A stretch of 11,057 nucleotides of DNA from an uncultured Eubacteriales bacterium (GTDB lineage Bacteria > Bacillota > Clostridia > Oscillospirales > Butyricicoccaceae). The stretch covers positions 1 to 11,057 of the forward strand of contig USML01000064.1 in assembly GCA_900555855.1 (NCBI GenBank), read 5' to 3'. This document shows, in pieces, positions 1-6,772 of the stretch (position 1 is the first letter of the stretch; each line of letters begins with the position of its first letter). Both the position numbers and the translations under genes were made by a program. The notes under the pieces are model-generated. The model saw only the letters and a program-made list of their open reading frames with translations, was not told where the DNA came from and ran no database searches.

Positions 1-54
1 TCTCCCTCAGTCGCCTGCGGCGACAGCTCCCTCGTCAGAGGGAGCCAAGGGGGC
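1..54 (+). repeat. Modular double-hairpin intergenic repeat, copy 1
   Basis: This 54-base unit is identical over its whole visible length to 4969-5022, and the two copies diverge immediately after base 54. The left boundary is cut by the window edge. It contains two hairpins in tandem. Hairpin 1 is GTCGCC/GGCGAC (10-15 with 19-24, loop TGC). Hairpin 2 is an 8-bp stem GCTCCCTC/GAGGGAGC (26-33 with 38-45, loop GTCA). A related unit in the opposite orientation is at 4858-4913. No open reading frame is shared among the copies, so it looks like a non-coding REP- or MITE-like element. Its function is unknown. Confidence 0.8.
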
Positions 55-75
55 TTCGCTTTGCCCTGCGGGGGG

Positions 76-94
76 TTCCCTCAGCGGGAGCCAA
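76..94 (+). repeat. Possible decayed fragment of the same repeat
   Basis: The stretch TTCCCTCAGCGGGAGCCAA resembles the second half of the unit at 1-54 (CCCTCGTCAGAGGGAGCCAA) with two bases missing and one substitution. It lies 22 bases after copy 1, embedded in G-rich sequence (70-118). The match is short, so chance similarity is possible. Confidence 0.35.
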
Positions 95-146
95 GCCCCG
101 CGGGGGACGGGGGGACGGAGGAAAAACAAAAGCCGCACCCACCAAC

Positions 147-171
147 AAAAAAGACCGCTCTCGCGGTCTTT
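147..171 (-). terminator. Rho-independent terminator of mscL
   Basis: Read on the minus strand, a perfect 9-bp stem AAAGACCGC/GCGGTCTTT with a GAGA tetraloop is followed by six T residues (complement of 147-152). It lies about 46 bases past the mscL stop codon. Its upstream arm belongs to a tandem repeat (163-218), so two additional copies of that arm precede it in the transcript. Confidence 0.85.
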
Positions 172-218
172 GCGCTGTGCGGTCTTTGCGCTGTGCGGTC
201 TTTGCGCTGCGCAGTCTT
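163..218. repeat. 16-bp tandem repeat, about 3.4 copies
   Basis: The unit GCGGTCTTTGCGCTGT starts at 163, 179 and 195. The third copy differs only in its last base, and a partial, altered fourth copy runs into the mscL stop codon. Each full unit contains GCGGTCTTT, which is one arm of the mscL terminator, so the terminator arm has been multiplied, presumably by replication slippage. Confidence 0.9.
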
Positions 219-621
219 ATTGCTCGCCCTTGCTTTCGGCCAGAAGATCCCGGATCTGGGTGAGCAGCTCCTCCTTCTTGTCCGGTGCGGGCGGCTCCGC
301 GGGCTTTTCCTTCTTTATGCGGTTCATGCCCTTGACCATCCAAAAGACGCAGAAGGCCAGCACCAGAAAGTTCACCACATTATTAATGAAAAGGCCGATA
401 TTCAGCGGGATGGGGTCGCCGCCATAGAGGTTATACAGCGGGACCACCCAGCTGGAAAAATCCACGCCGCCCAGCACCACGCCCAGGATCGGCATGATGA
501 TATCGCTGATCAGAGAATTGACGATGGTGCTGAAGGCGCCGCCCACAATGACGCCAACGGCCATGTCAAACATATTGCCCTTGTTGATAAAGGTCCGAAA
601 CTCGCGGAAGAATTTTTTCAT
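217..621 (-). CDS. mscL: Large-conductance mechanosensitive channel MscL
   Basis: MscL is a homopentameric inner-membrane channel that opens under membrane tension and releases solutes during osmotic downshock. The 134-residue product matches the family size (about 136 in E. coli). The N-terminal segment has the family pattern F-REF-F--KGN--D-AVGVIVGGAFS (residues 5-31), leading into the pore-lining helix at about 20-46. A periplasmic-side loop containing YNLYGGDPIPLN follows, then a second helix at about 74-98. The charged cytoplasmic tail ends in the conserved KKEELLTQIRDLL pattern (115-127). The start is fixed by AAGGGGAG eight bases upstream (complement of 630-637). The gene is monocistronic, with its own promoter (654-681) and terminator (147-171), and is transcribed away from mnmE. 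Confidence 0.97.
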   Translation of the reverse strand: MKKFFREFRTFINKGNMFDMAVGVIVGGAFSTIVNSLISDIIMPILGVVLGGVDFSSWVVPLYNLYGGDPIPLNIGLFINNVVNFLVLAFCVFWMVKGMNRIKKEKPAEPPAPDKKEELLTQIRDLLAESKGEQ

Positions 622-653
622 TTTTATCGCTCCCCTTTTCTGTCTTTCCTTAA

Positions 654-681
654 ATTATACCGTCTTTTGCGGAAAAAGCAA
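654..681 (-). promoter_or_regulatory. Promoter of mscL
   Basis: On the minus strand, TTGCTT (complement of 676-681) is separated by 16 bases from a perfect TATAAT (complement of 654-659). The predicted start is near base 647, giving a leader of roughly 25 bases that contains the mscL ribosome binding site. Confidence 0.7.
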
Positions 682-692
682 CCGTTTCCCCA

Positions 693-721
693 TTTTCAAC
701 GGCAAAAAACTGTGGTATCAT
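693..721 (+). promoter_or_regulatory. Promoter of the mnmE-mnmG-rsmG cluster
   Basis: TTTTCA (693-698) and TATCAT (716-721) are 17 bases apart, and the -10 box is extended by TG at 713-714. It sits back-to-back with the mscL promoter, with 11 bases between the two -35 boxes. Each box departs from consensus, so this is a moderate prediction. Confidence 0.55.
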
Positions 722-756
722 AAAGGTAACTGTCCCATGATGAAAGAAGGATGCTT

Positions 757-2124
757 ATGCCCGATACCATTGCCGCCTGCAGCAGCGGCTCCATGCCCTG
801 CGGCATCGCCGTGCTCCGCCTTTCCGGCCCCCGGGCGGCGGAGATCTTAGACGCGGTCTTTGTGCCGCGGGGGGCAAGCGCCGTCAGCCGCGCCGCGCCC
901 CGCAGACTTTATTACGGCCGGCTGCTGGCCCGGGACGGGCAGACGCTGGACCTTTGCATGGCCGCCTTTTTCCCCGGCCCCCATTCCTACACCGGGGAGG
1001 ATCTGGCGGAGTTTTATACCCACGGCTCTCAGGCGGTGGCGGCGGGCCTTCTGGATCATTGCTTTGCCCTGGGCGCCGTCCCCGCGCCGCCGGGAGAATA
1101 TACCCGCCGGGCCTTTCTGGCGGGACGGATGGACCTGACGGAAGCGGAAGCGGTGGCCGATCTGATCCATGCCCAGTCGGAGCTGGCGGCAAAGGCCGCC
1201 GCGGCCCAGCTGCAGGGCAGCGTTGGCGGCCGGATCCGGGCGCTGCGGGAGGAGGTTTTGGCCCTGCTGGCGCATTTTTACGCCGTCTGCGATTATACCG
1301 ACGAGGATCTGGGCGAGTTTGACTACGAAAACGCCGCGCGAGTGCTGGAGCAGACCTGCGCCGGGCTGGAACGGCTGCTCGCAGGCTTCCAGCGGGGGCG
1401 GCTGGTGCGGGAGGGGGTGCCGGTGGCCATCATCGGCCGGCCAAACGCCGGCAAAAGCACCCTGTTCAACGCGCTGGCCGGGGAAATGCGGGCCATCGTC
1501 ACCGACGAAGCCGGCACCACCCGGGATGTTCTGGAGCAGGTGATCTCCTGCGGCGGCGCGCCCATCCGCATTTTAGACACCGCCGGCCTTCGGGAGAGCG
1601 ATTCCAAGGCGGAGCGCATGGGCGTGGAGCGGGCCCGGGACGCGGCAAAAAGAGCCCGGGCGGTGCTCTGCGTTTTAGACGCCGCCGCCCCCCTCTCCCC
1701 CGAGGATGAAGACGCCCTCGCCCTCTGCCGGGAGGCCGGCCTGCGGGTGCTGGTGCTGAACAAGACCGATCTGACCTCCGCCGAGCCCCCGTGGCTGGCG
1801 CCGCTGCTGGCCCGGGAGACCTTCGACGCAGTGTTCCGTCTGTCCGCAAAGGAGGGACAGGTGGAGCCGCTGGCCCAGTGGCTGGCGGGGCTTGCGCCCC
1901 AGCCGGAGGAGGTTTTGGTGACCTCCGCGCGGCAGGCCCATCTGCTGGAGCAGGCGCTGGCCGATTTTTCCGCCGCGCTGGCCTCCGCCCGCATGGGCAT
2001 GACCGCCGACGCCTTTCTCAGCGATGCGGAGCGGGGCATCAACGCCCTGGGGCAGATCACCGGCGAGACCGTCTCCGCCGACCTGGCCCACGAGATTTTC
2101 AGCCGCTTTTGCGTGGGAAAATAG
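757..2124 (+). CDS. mnmE: tRNA-modifying GTPase MnmE (TrmE)
   Basis: MnmE works with MnmG to add an aminomethyl or carboxymethylaminomethyl group at C5 of the wobble uridine in certain tRNAs, using a folate-derived one-carbon unit and potassium-dependent GTP hydrolysis. The 455-residue length is typical. The N-terminal folate-binding domain begins DTIAACSS and carries PGPHSYTGED. The GTPase domain, inserted in a helical domain, shows P-loop GRPNAGKST (227-235), TTRDV (254-258), DTAG (274-277) and NKTD (335-338). The protein ends in CVGK, the family's C-terminal C-x-GK motif. An in-frame ATG at 751 directly abuts the Shine-Dalgarno AGAAGG (745-750), whereas the ATG at 757 has ideal 6-base spacing, so 757 is chosen. 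A 60-base gap separates it from mnmG. Confidence 0.97.
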   Translation: MPDTIAACSSGSMPCGIAVLRLSGPRAAEILDAVFVPRGASAVSRAAPRRLYYGRLLARDGQTLDLCMAAFFPGPHSYTGEDLAEFYTHGSQAVAAGLLDHCFALGAVPAPPGEYTRRAFLAGRMDLTEAEAVADLIHAQSELAAKAAAAQLQGSVGGRIRALREEVLALLAHFYAVCDYTDEDLGEFDYENAARVLEQTCAGLERLLAGFQRGRLVREGVPVAIIGRPNAGKSTLFNALAGEMRAIVTDEAGTTRDVLEQVISCGGAPIRILDTAGLRESDSKAERMGVERARDAAKRARAVLCVLDAAAPLSPEDEDALALCREAGLRVLVLNKTDLTSAEPPWLAPLLARETFDAVFRLSAKEGQVEPLAQWLAGLAPQPEEVLVTSARQAHLLEQALADFSAALASARMGMTADAFLSDAERGINALGQITGETVSADLAHEIFSRFCVGK

Positions 2125-2184
2125 GGATTTTCCAAAACGGTTTGCAATATTTGATTGATTTAATACGAAAAGGACTCGAATTTC

Positions 2185-4071
2185 ATGCTGAATTTTTTTG
2201 CCGGAGCCTATGATATCGTGGTGGTGGGCGCGGGGCACGCGGGCATCGAGGCCGCGCTGGCTGCCGCCCGGATGGGCTGCCGCACCCTGTGCGTCTGCAC
2301 CTGTCTGGACGCCGTGGGCAATATGCCCTGCAATCCCTCCATCGGCGGCACCGCCAAGGGCCAGCTGGTGCGGGAGATCGACGCGCTGGGCGGCGAAATG
2401 GCCCGGGCGGCAGACGCGGTTTGTCTGCAGTTCCGGATGCTGAACCGGGGCAAGGGCCCCGCGGTCTATTCTCCCCGGGCGCAGGCCGACCGGCTGGCCT
2501 ACCGGGCCTATATGCGCCGGGCGCTGGAGCGCTGCCCCGGGCTGGAGCTGGCGCAGGGAGAATGCCAGCGGCTCCTGACGGACGAAGCAGGGGCCGTCTG
2601 CGGCGTGCAGCTGGTGGGCGGCGCCCGGTACGACTGTAAAGCCGCCGTCCTTGCCACAGGCACTTATCTGGGGGCCAGGACCTTCACCGGCGAGGTGGTC
2701 CGGGAGATCGGGCCAGACGGGATGTATGCCGCCACCCATCTGACGGCCTGCCTGCAGGAGCTGGGGCTTTCCCTCCGCCGGTTCAAGACAGGGACGCCCG
2801 CCCGGGTCTCCGGCAGGAGCCTGGACTTCTCCAAAATGGAGCCCCAGACCGGCGACCCGGAGGAGACGGGCTTTTCCTTCGACCGGGAGACGCCGGTCAA
2901 CAACCGGGCCGTCTGCTGGCTCACCTATACCAACCCGCAGACCCATGAGATCATCCGGGCCTCGCTTGACCGTTCGCCGCTGTTCAGCGGCGTCATCCAC
3001 GGGACGGGGCCCCGCTACTGTCCTTCCATTGAAGACAAGGTGGTGCGCTTTCCGGAAAAGACCCGGCACCAGCTCTTTTTAGAGCCCTGCGGCGCAGACA
3101 GCGACGAATATTATGTGCAGGGCATGAGCTCCTCCCTGCCGGAGGATATCCAGCGGGCCTTTCTCCGCACCGTCCCCGGGCTGGAGCAGGTCCATCTGCT
3201 GCGCCCCGGCTATGCCATCGAATACGACTGCATCGACCCCCTGCAGCTGGACCACCGGCTGGCGGTGCGGGCCGTTCCGGGGCTGTTCTGCGCGGGGCAG
3301 CTGTGCGGCTCCTCCGGCTATGAGGAGGCCGCGGGACAGGGCCTGGTGGCCGGCGTCAACGCAGCGCTGACCGTTTTGGGCCGGCCCCCCTTCACCCTGG
3401 CCCGGCGGGACGGCTATCTGGGAACGCTCATTGACGATCTGGTCACCCGGGGCACCAACGAGCCTTACCGGATGATGACCTCCCGCAGCGAATACCGGCT
3501 GATCTGCCGGCAGGACAATGCCGACGCCCGGCTGATGCCCTACGGCCACAGGCTTGGCCTGATCTCCGACGCCCGTCTGGCGGCCATGGAGCAGCGGCAG
3601 GCCCAGACAAGGGCGGAGATCGCCCGGCTGCAAAAGACCGTGGCCCCGCCCAGCGAGACGGTCAACGCCTTTCTCACCGCCCACGGCACCTCCCCCATCG
3701 CCCTCTCCGGCGCTTCGCTGGCAGAGCTTTTGCGCCGGCCCCAGCTGACCTATGACGCCCTTGCCCAGATCGACCCCCAGCGGCCTCCCCTCCCCCGCCC
3801 CGTGCGGGAGCAGGTGGAGCTTCAGATCAAATATGAGGGCTATATCCGCCGCCAGCTGAAGGAGGTGGAGGAGCAGCGCCGCCTGGAAGACAGCCCCCTC
3901 CCCCCCGATCTGGACTATCTCTCCATCCAGACCCTGCGCACCGAGGCCCGGCAGAAGCTGCAGGCCGTCCGCCCGGAGACGCTGGGGCAGGCGAGCCGCG
4001 TTTCCGGCGTCTCCCCGGCAGACATCGGCGCGCTGATGGTCTATCTTTCTCATAGGAGTGATACAAAATGA
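2185..4071 (+). CDS. mnmG: tRNA uridine-5-carboxymethylaminomethyl modification enzyme MnmG (GidA)
   Basis: MnmG is the FAD- and NADH-dependent partner of MnmE in wobble-uridine modification, and the two act as a complex. The 628-residue product matches the E. coli protein (629). It begins with a Rossmann segment YDIVVVGAGHAG (9-20) that binds FAD. The two conserved cysteines are present as MPCNPSIGG (C49) and RYCPSIEDK (C279). Other family landmarks are RFKTGTPAR, TSRSEYRLICRQDNADARL and the C-terminal VSPADIGALMVYL. The usual GQINGTTGYEEAAAQG appears here as GQLCGSSGYEEAAGQG, a mild variation. The start at 2185 follows AAAAGGA (2168-2173). The gap after mnmE is AT-rich for this window, but I see no convincing promoter in it. 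The stop codon overlaps the rsmG start (ATGA). Confidence 0.97.
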   Translation: MLNFFAGAYDIVVVGAGHAGIEAALAAARMGCRTLCVCTCLDAVGNMPCNPSIGGTAKGQLVREIDALGGEMARAADAVCLQFRMLNRGKGPAVYSPRAQADRLAYRAYMRRALERCPGLELAQGECQRLLTDEAGAVCGVQLVGGARYDCKAAVLATGTYLGARTFTGEVVREIGPDGMYAATHLTACLQELGLSLRRFKTGTPARVSGRSLDFSKMEPQTGDPEETGFSFDRETPVNNRAVCWLTYTNPQTHEIIRASLDRSPLFSGVIHGTGPRYCPSIEDKVVRFPEKTRHQLFLEPCGADSDEYYVQGMSSSLPEDIQRAFLRTVPGLEQVHLLRPGYAIEYDCIDPLQLDHRLAVRAVPGLFCAGQLCGSSGYEEAAGQGLVAGVNAALTVLGRPPFTLARRDGYLGTLIDDLVTRGTNEPYRMMTSRSEYRLICRQDNADARLMPYGHRLGLISDARLAAMEQRQAQTRAEIARLQKTVAPPSETVNAFLTAHGTSPIALSGASLAELLRRPQLTYDALAQIDPQRPPLPRPVREQVELQIKYEGYIRRQLKEVEEQRRLEDSPLPPDLDYLSIQTLRTEARQKLQAVRPETLGQASRVSGVSPADIGALMVYLSHRSDTK

Positions 4072-4784
4072 GCTTTCAAGACATGATTCGCGCCGGCTGC
4101 CAGAGCTGGGGCATCCCCATCTCAGAGGAGGCGCTGGCCCGCATGGAGCGCTTTTCCGACGGTATGCTTGAGAAAAACCGGGTCATGAACCTGACCGCCG
4201 TCACCGAGCCGGAGGAGATCGCCCTGCGGCACATGCTGGACTGCCTGTTTTTATTAAACTGCGCGGATTTTTCCGGCAAAAAAATACTGGATGTAGGCTG
4301 CGGCGCAGGCTTCCCCACCATGCCGCTGAAGTGCTACGACCCTTCCTTCGACATCACGCCGCTGGACAGCACCGCCAAGCGCATCCGCTTTATTGAGGAA
4401 AGCTGTCAGGCGCTGGACATCCCCATCACCGCCGTGGCCGCCCGGGCGGAGGATTATATCCAGAAAAAGGGCCTGCGGGAGCGCTTTGACATCGTCACCT
4501 CCCGGGCCGTGGCCCCGCTGAACATTCTGGCGGAGCTTTGCCTGCCCTATGTCAGGGAGGGGGGGCTTTTCCTTCCGTTGAAAAGCAAAAACGCCGCCGC
4601 CGAGGAGGAGCTGGAAAAGGGCCGCTCCGCCATCCGCGCCCTGGGGGGCACGCTGGAGGGCGCCCGGGAATATCACCTGCGCGGCCTGGACTTCCCCCAT
4701 CAGGTGCTCATTATCCGCAAGACGGGCCATACCCCCGGCCAGTATCCCCGCCGGTATGCAAAGATTTCGGCGAATCCGCTGTAA
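4068..4784 (+). CDS. rsmG: 16S rRNA (guanine-N7) methyltransferase RsmG (GidB)
   Basis: RsmG uses S-adenosylmethionine to methylate N7 of a guanine in the 530 loop of 16S rRNA (G527 in E. coli numbering). The 238-residue product has the family pattern NRVMNLTAV (37-45), the SAM-binding loop ILDVGCGAGFP (73-83), an acidic loop LDS (99-101), TSRAVAPL (144-151) and the basic C-terminal tail YPRRYAKISANPL (226-238). AGGAG at 4054-4058 lies inside the end of mnmG with 9-base spacing, and the start overlaps the mnmG stop by four bases, which indicates translational coupling. No obvious terminator follows the stop codon. The downstream DNA instead holds the inverted pair of hairpin repeats. Confidence 0.96.
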   Translation: MSFQDMIRAGCQSWGIPISEEALARMERFSDGMLEKNRVMNLTAVTEPEEIALRHMLDCLFLLNCADFSGKKILDVGCGAGFPTMPLKCYDPSFDITPLDSTAKRIRFIEESCQALDIPITAVAARAEDYIQKKGLRERFDIVTSRAVAPLNILAELCLPYVREGGLFLPLKSKNAAAEEELEKGRSAIRALGGTLEGAREYHLRGLDFPHQVLIIRKTGHTPGQYPRRYAKISANPL

Positions 4785-4857
4785 AGCTTTTTCGGGCATA
4801 CCCTCCATCCCTTGCCTGCCCGGTAAAGCGGTGCGAAGCGAGCGACCTCCTCCCACT

Positions 4858-4913
4858 CCTTGCCTCCCTCTGACGAGGGAGGTGGCAAGCCCGAAGGGCT
4901 TGACGGAGGGAGA
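4858..4913 (-). repeat. Modular double-hairpin repeat, copy 2 (inverted and diverged)
   Basis: Read on the minus strand, this unit keeps the frame of copies 1 and 3: TCTCCCTC-GTC, hairpin 1, then CTCCCTCGTCAGAGGGAG and CAAGG. Hairpin 1 is a different sequence that still pairs perfectly (CAAGCCC/GGGCTTG, 4886-4892 with 4896-4902). In hairpin 2 the outermost pair is C-G instead of G-C. It faces copy 3 across a 55-base spacer, forming an inverted pair between rsmG and the next gene. Confidence 0.8.
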
Positions 4914-4968
4914 GATAGAGCGGGCCTGCAGTGAAGCGGGATGCGCAGAGCATACGGATTGCGAATTC

Positions 4969-5022
4969 TCTCCCTCAGTCGCCTGCGGCGACAGCTCCCT
5001 CGTCAGAGGGAGCCAAGGGGGC
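4969..5022 (+). repeat. Modular double-hairpin intergenic repeat, copy 3
   Basis: All 54 bases are identical to 1-54. Hairpin 1 is at 4978-4992 and hairpin 2 at 4994-5013. Together with copy 2 it makes an inverted arrangement like the paired units of bacterial REP clusters. It lies 45 bases upstream of the start of the next gene, so it would be in that gene's leader if transcription reads through from rsmG. Confidence 0.85.
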
Positions 5023-5067
5023 CAGCTCCCATGTATAAGGGGGACGAGGATCCGGAAAGGAGAAACC

Positions 5068-5385
5068 ATGTTTACTGCGATCTATCTATACCGCTTTATG
5101 GAGGGCGGGCAGGGGCTATTGCCGGCCATGGGCATCGGGGCGGCCTGTTATCTGGCGCTGCTGCTCTGCACAAGGCTGGGCCGGACGAAAAAGGGCTTTT
5201 TTTGCGGCGCGGCGGGACTTTGCATCGTGGCGCTGATGTGCGATGTGATCTGGCATCTGATGTATGTGGAATATGCCCCGGCAGAGGGGGAGGCCTTTTC
5301 CATCATGCCGGGCTTTCTCTTCTGGCCGCTGTTTCTGGCGCTGATGCTGCTGCTGGTGAATATTTTCAACAAAATGTTTGAATAA
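5068..5385 (+). CDS. Hypothetical small membrane protein, three predicted helices
   Basis: I do not recognise this 105-residue protein. The hydrophobicity pattern suggests three membrane segments, at about residues 17-37, 44-66 and 79-101. A short basic loop (RLGRTKKG) separates the first two, and an acidic loop (EYAPAEGEAF) separates the second and third. It contains several cysteines within or near the helices but no motif that I can name. The start is supported by AAAGGAG (5056-5062) five bases upstream, and a good terminator follows. No strong promoter is visible immediately upstream, so it may be read through from rsmG or use a weak promoter in the repeat region. Codon use looks like its neighbours, so it is probably a real gene. 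Confidence 0.75.
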   Translation: MFTAIYLYRFMEGGQGLLPAMGIGAACYLALLLCTRLGRTKKGFFCGAAGLCIVALMCDVIWHLMYVEYAPAEGEAFSIMPGFLFWPLFLALMLLLVNIFNKMFE

Positions 5386-5388
5386 GGG

Positions 5389-5416
5389 AAAATGTCCTTG
5401 AAAGGCGGACATTTTT
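5389..5416 (+). terminator. Rho-independent terminator after the 105-residue membrane protein gene
   Basis: A 9-bp stem AAAATGTCC/GGACATTTT (5389-5397 with 5407-5415) with a 9-base loop ends in a run of five T residues (5412-5416). It starts four bases after the stop codon and insulates the downstream lyase gene. Confidence 0.8.
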
Positions 5417-5427
5417 GTGGATTTGTC

Positions 5428-5456
5428 TTGCATTTATCGCAAAACCGGGCTATATT
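5428..5456 (+). promoter_or_regulatory. Promoter of the methionine gamma-lyase gene
   Basis: TTGCAT (5428-5433) and TATATT (5451-5456) are exactly 17 bases apart and lie directly after the preceding terminator. The leader to the start codon is only about 45 bases, too short for a known SAM riboswitch or T-box. Confidence 0.75.
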
Positions 5457-5508
5457 GGAAGAAAGGCCGCAAGACGGCAAAACTGAACCTGATACGGAGG
5501 AAACCAAT

Positions 5509-6702
5509 ATGGCTACCAAGGAAATGGCGCTGGCCACCAAGGTGATCCACGGCGCTTCCCACCGAAACCCGGAGGGCGCGCTGGCGACGCCCATTTATCA
5601 GACATCCACCTTTCTTTTTGACTCCGCCCAGCAGGGCGGCGACCGGTTTGCCGGCCGGGAGACCGGCTTTATCTATTCCCGCCTGGGCAACCCCACCGTG
5701 GACCGGCTGGAGGAAAAGATCGCCCTTCTGGAGGGGGCGGAGGACTGCGTTGCCTTCTCCTCCGGCATGGGAGCGATCTCCGGGACGGTGCTTTCCTTCC
5801 TGGGCAGGGGCCGGCATCTGGTGGCCGACCGGACGCTTTACGGCTGCACCTTCTCCCTCTTTACCGAGACGCTGCCCCGCTTCGGCGTGGAGGTGACGCT
5901 GGTGGATTTCCACGACCGGCAGGCCCTTGCGCAGGCCCTGCGGCCCGATACGGCCATGGTCTATTTTGAATCGCCGGCCAACCCCAACATGAAGATCATC
6001 GACATTGCGGCTGTGGCTGCGCTGGCCCATGAAGCGGCGCCCCAGGCGCTGGTGGTGGTGGACAATACCTTCGCCACGCCCATCCTCACCCAGCCGCTGG
6101 CGCTGGGCGCGGATATCGTTCTCCACAGCGCCACCAAATATCTCAACGGCCACGGCGATGTGATCGCGGGCTTTTCCGTGGGCCGCCGGGAGCAGATGGC
6201 CCAGGTCCGGGCCGTTGGCCGGAAGGACATCACCGGCTCCGTCCTGGGGCCGCAGGAGGCTTATCTGATCCTGCGGGGGCTGAAGACCCTGAAGATCCGC
6301 ATGGACGCCCACTGCCGGGGCGGCGCGGCAGTGGCCCGGTGGCTGGAGGACTGTCCGCTGGTGGAGCGGGTCTATTATCCCGGCCTGCCCAGCCATCCGG
6401 ATCATGCCGCCGCAAAGAAGCAGATGCGGGATTTCGGCGCCATGATCTCCTTCGAGGTGAAGAGCTTTGCCATGGCAAAGGAGCTGCTGGACCATCTGGA
6501 GCTTTGCGGCCTGGCGGTGAGCCTTGGCGACTGCGAGACGCTGATCCAGCATCCGGCCTCCATGACCCATTCCATGTGTACTCCGGAGGAGATCGCCGCC
6601 GCCGGCTTTTCCGACCGGCTCATCCGGCTCTCCGTGGGTCTGGAGGATCCGGCCGACATCATCGCCGACCTGCAGCAGGCGCTGGAAAAGGCCGCGAAGT
6701 AA
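5509..6702 (+). CDS. megL: L-methionine gamma-lyase (PLP-dependent)
   Basis: This enzyme of the Cys/Met-metabolism PLP family would cleave L-methionine to methanethiol, 2-oxobutyrate and ammonia. The 397-residue product has the family's YSRLGNPT (56-63), VVVDNTFATP with the cofactor-pairing aspartate D185, and the Schiff-base lysine K210 in HSATKYLNGHGD. Residues that separate methionine gamma-lyases from cystathionine gamma-synthases and lyases are present: YGCTF with Y111 and C113 (Y114/C116 in the Pseudomonas putida enzyme), and RKDITG with K239-D240 (K240/D241 there). Activity on homocysteine or cysteine is also possible. The start at 5509 has GGAGG eight bases upstream; in-frame codons further upstream run through the promoter and are ignored. 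The gene appears monocistronic, with only a weak hairpin after the stop (6702-6733). Confidence 0.92.
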   Translation: MATKEMALATKVIHGASHRNPEGALATPIYQTSTFLFDSAQQGGDRFAGRETGFIYSRLGNPTVDRLEEKIALLEGAEDCVAFSSGMGAISGTVLSFLGRGRHLVADRTLYGCTFSLFTETLPRFGVEVTLVDFHDRQALAQALRPDTAMVYFESPANPNMKIIDIAAVAALAHEAAPQALVVVDNTFATPILTQPLALGADIVLHSATKYLNGHGDVIAGFSVGRREQMAQVRAVGRKDITGSVLGPQEAYLILRGLKTLKIRMDAHCRGGAAVARWLEDCPLVERVYYPGLPSHPDHAAAKKQMRDFGAMISFEVKSFAMAKELLDHLELCGLAVSLGDCETLIQHPASMTHSMCTPEEIAAAGFSDRLIRLSVGLEDPADIIADLQQALEKAAK

Positions 6703-6772
6703 CGGCAGAGCGCCTTTTCGGCACCTTTGCCGTATCTTTGCCAAAACGGGAGGTTTCTTTGCCGGTTCTTGG

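Noticed and set aside
163..218. Possible CRISPR-like array
   Set aside because: The units are contiguous 16-base tandem repeats with no spacers, and are explained by duplication of a terminator arm.
61..723. Plus-strand open frame (220 codons) through the mscL locus
   Set aside because: It crosses the mscL terminator, tandem repeat, coding region and promoter in antisense and encodes nothing recognisable.
2125..2184. Internal promoter between mnmE and mnmG
   Set aside because: The gap is AT-rich and has TTGCAA (2142-2147), but the possible -10 boxes are only about 11 to 13 bases away, so no acceptable spacing exists.
1675..3069. Minus-strand open frame (464 codons) across mnmE and mnmG
   Set aside because: It spans the junction of two conserved genes on the other strand, with shadow-type composition and no domain.
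4793..4822. Hairpin CGGGCA/TGCCCG after rsmG as a terminator
   Set aside because: It has a 6-bp stem with an 18-base loop and no following T run.
5457..5508. SAM riboswitch or T-box upstream of the methionine gamma-lyase gene
   Set aside because: Only about 45 bases lie between the predicted transcription start and the start codon. They contain at most a 4-bp hairpin (GCCG/CGGC), far too little for either element.
5434..6744. Minus-strand open frame (436 codons) opposite the methionine gamma-lyase gene
   Set aside because: It runs across the lyase gene, its promoter and its leader, has low-complexity shadow composition and no ribosome binding site of note.
6702..6763. Terminator after the methionine gamma-lyase gene; three CTTTGCC words
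   Set aside because: The stem ACGGCA/TGCCGT (6702-6707 with 6728-6733) has a 20-base loop and no T run, and the three CTTTGCC words (6725, 6736, 6757) are unevenly spaced. Too weak to call as a terminator or operator.
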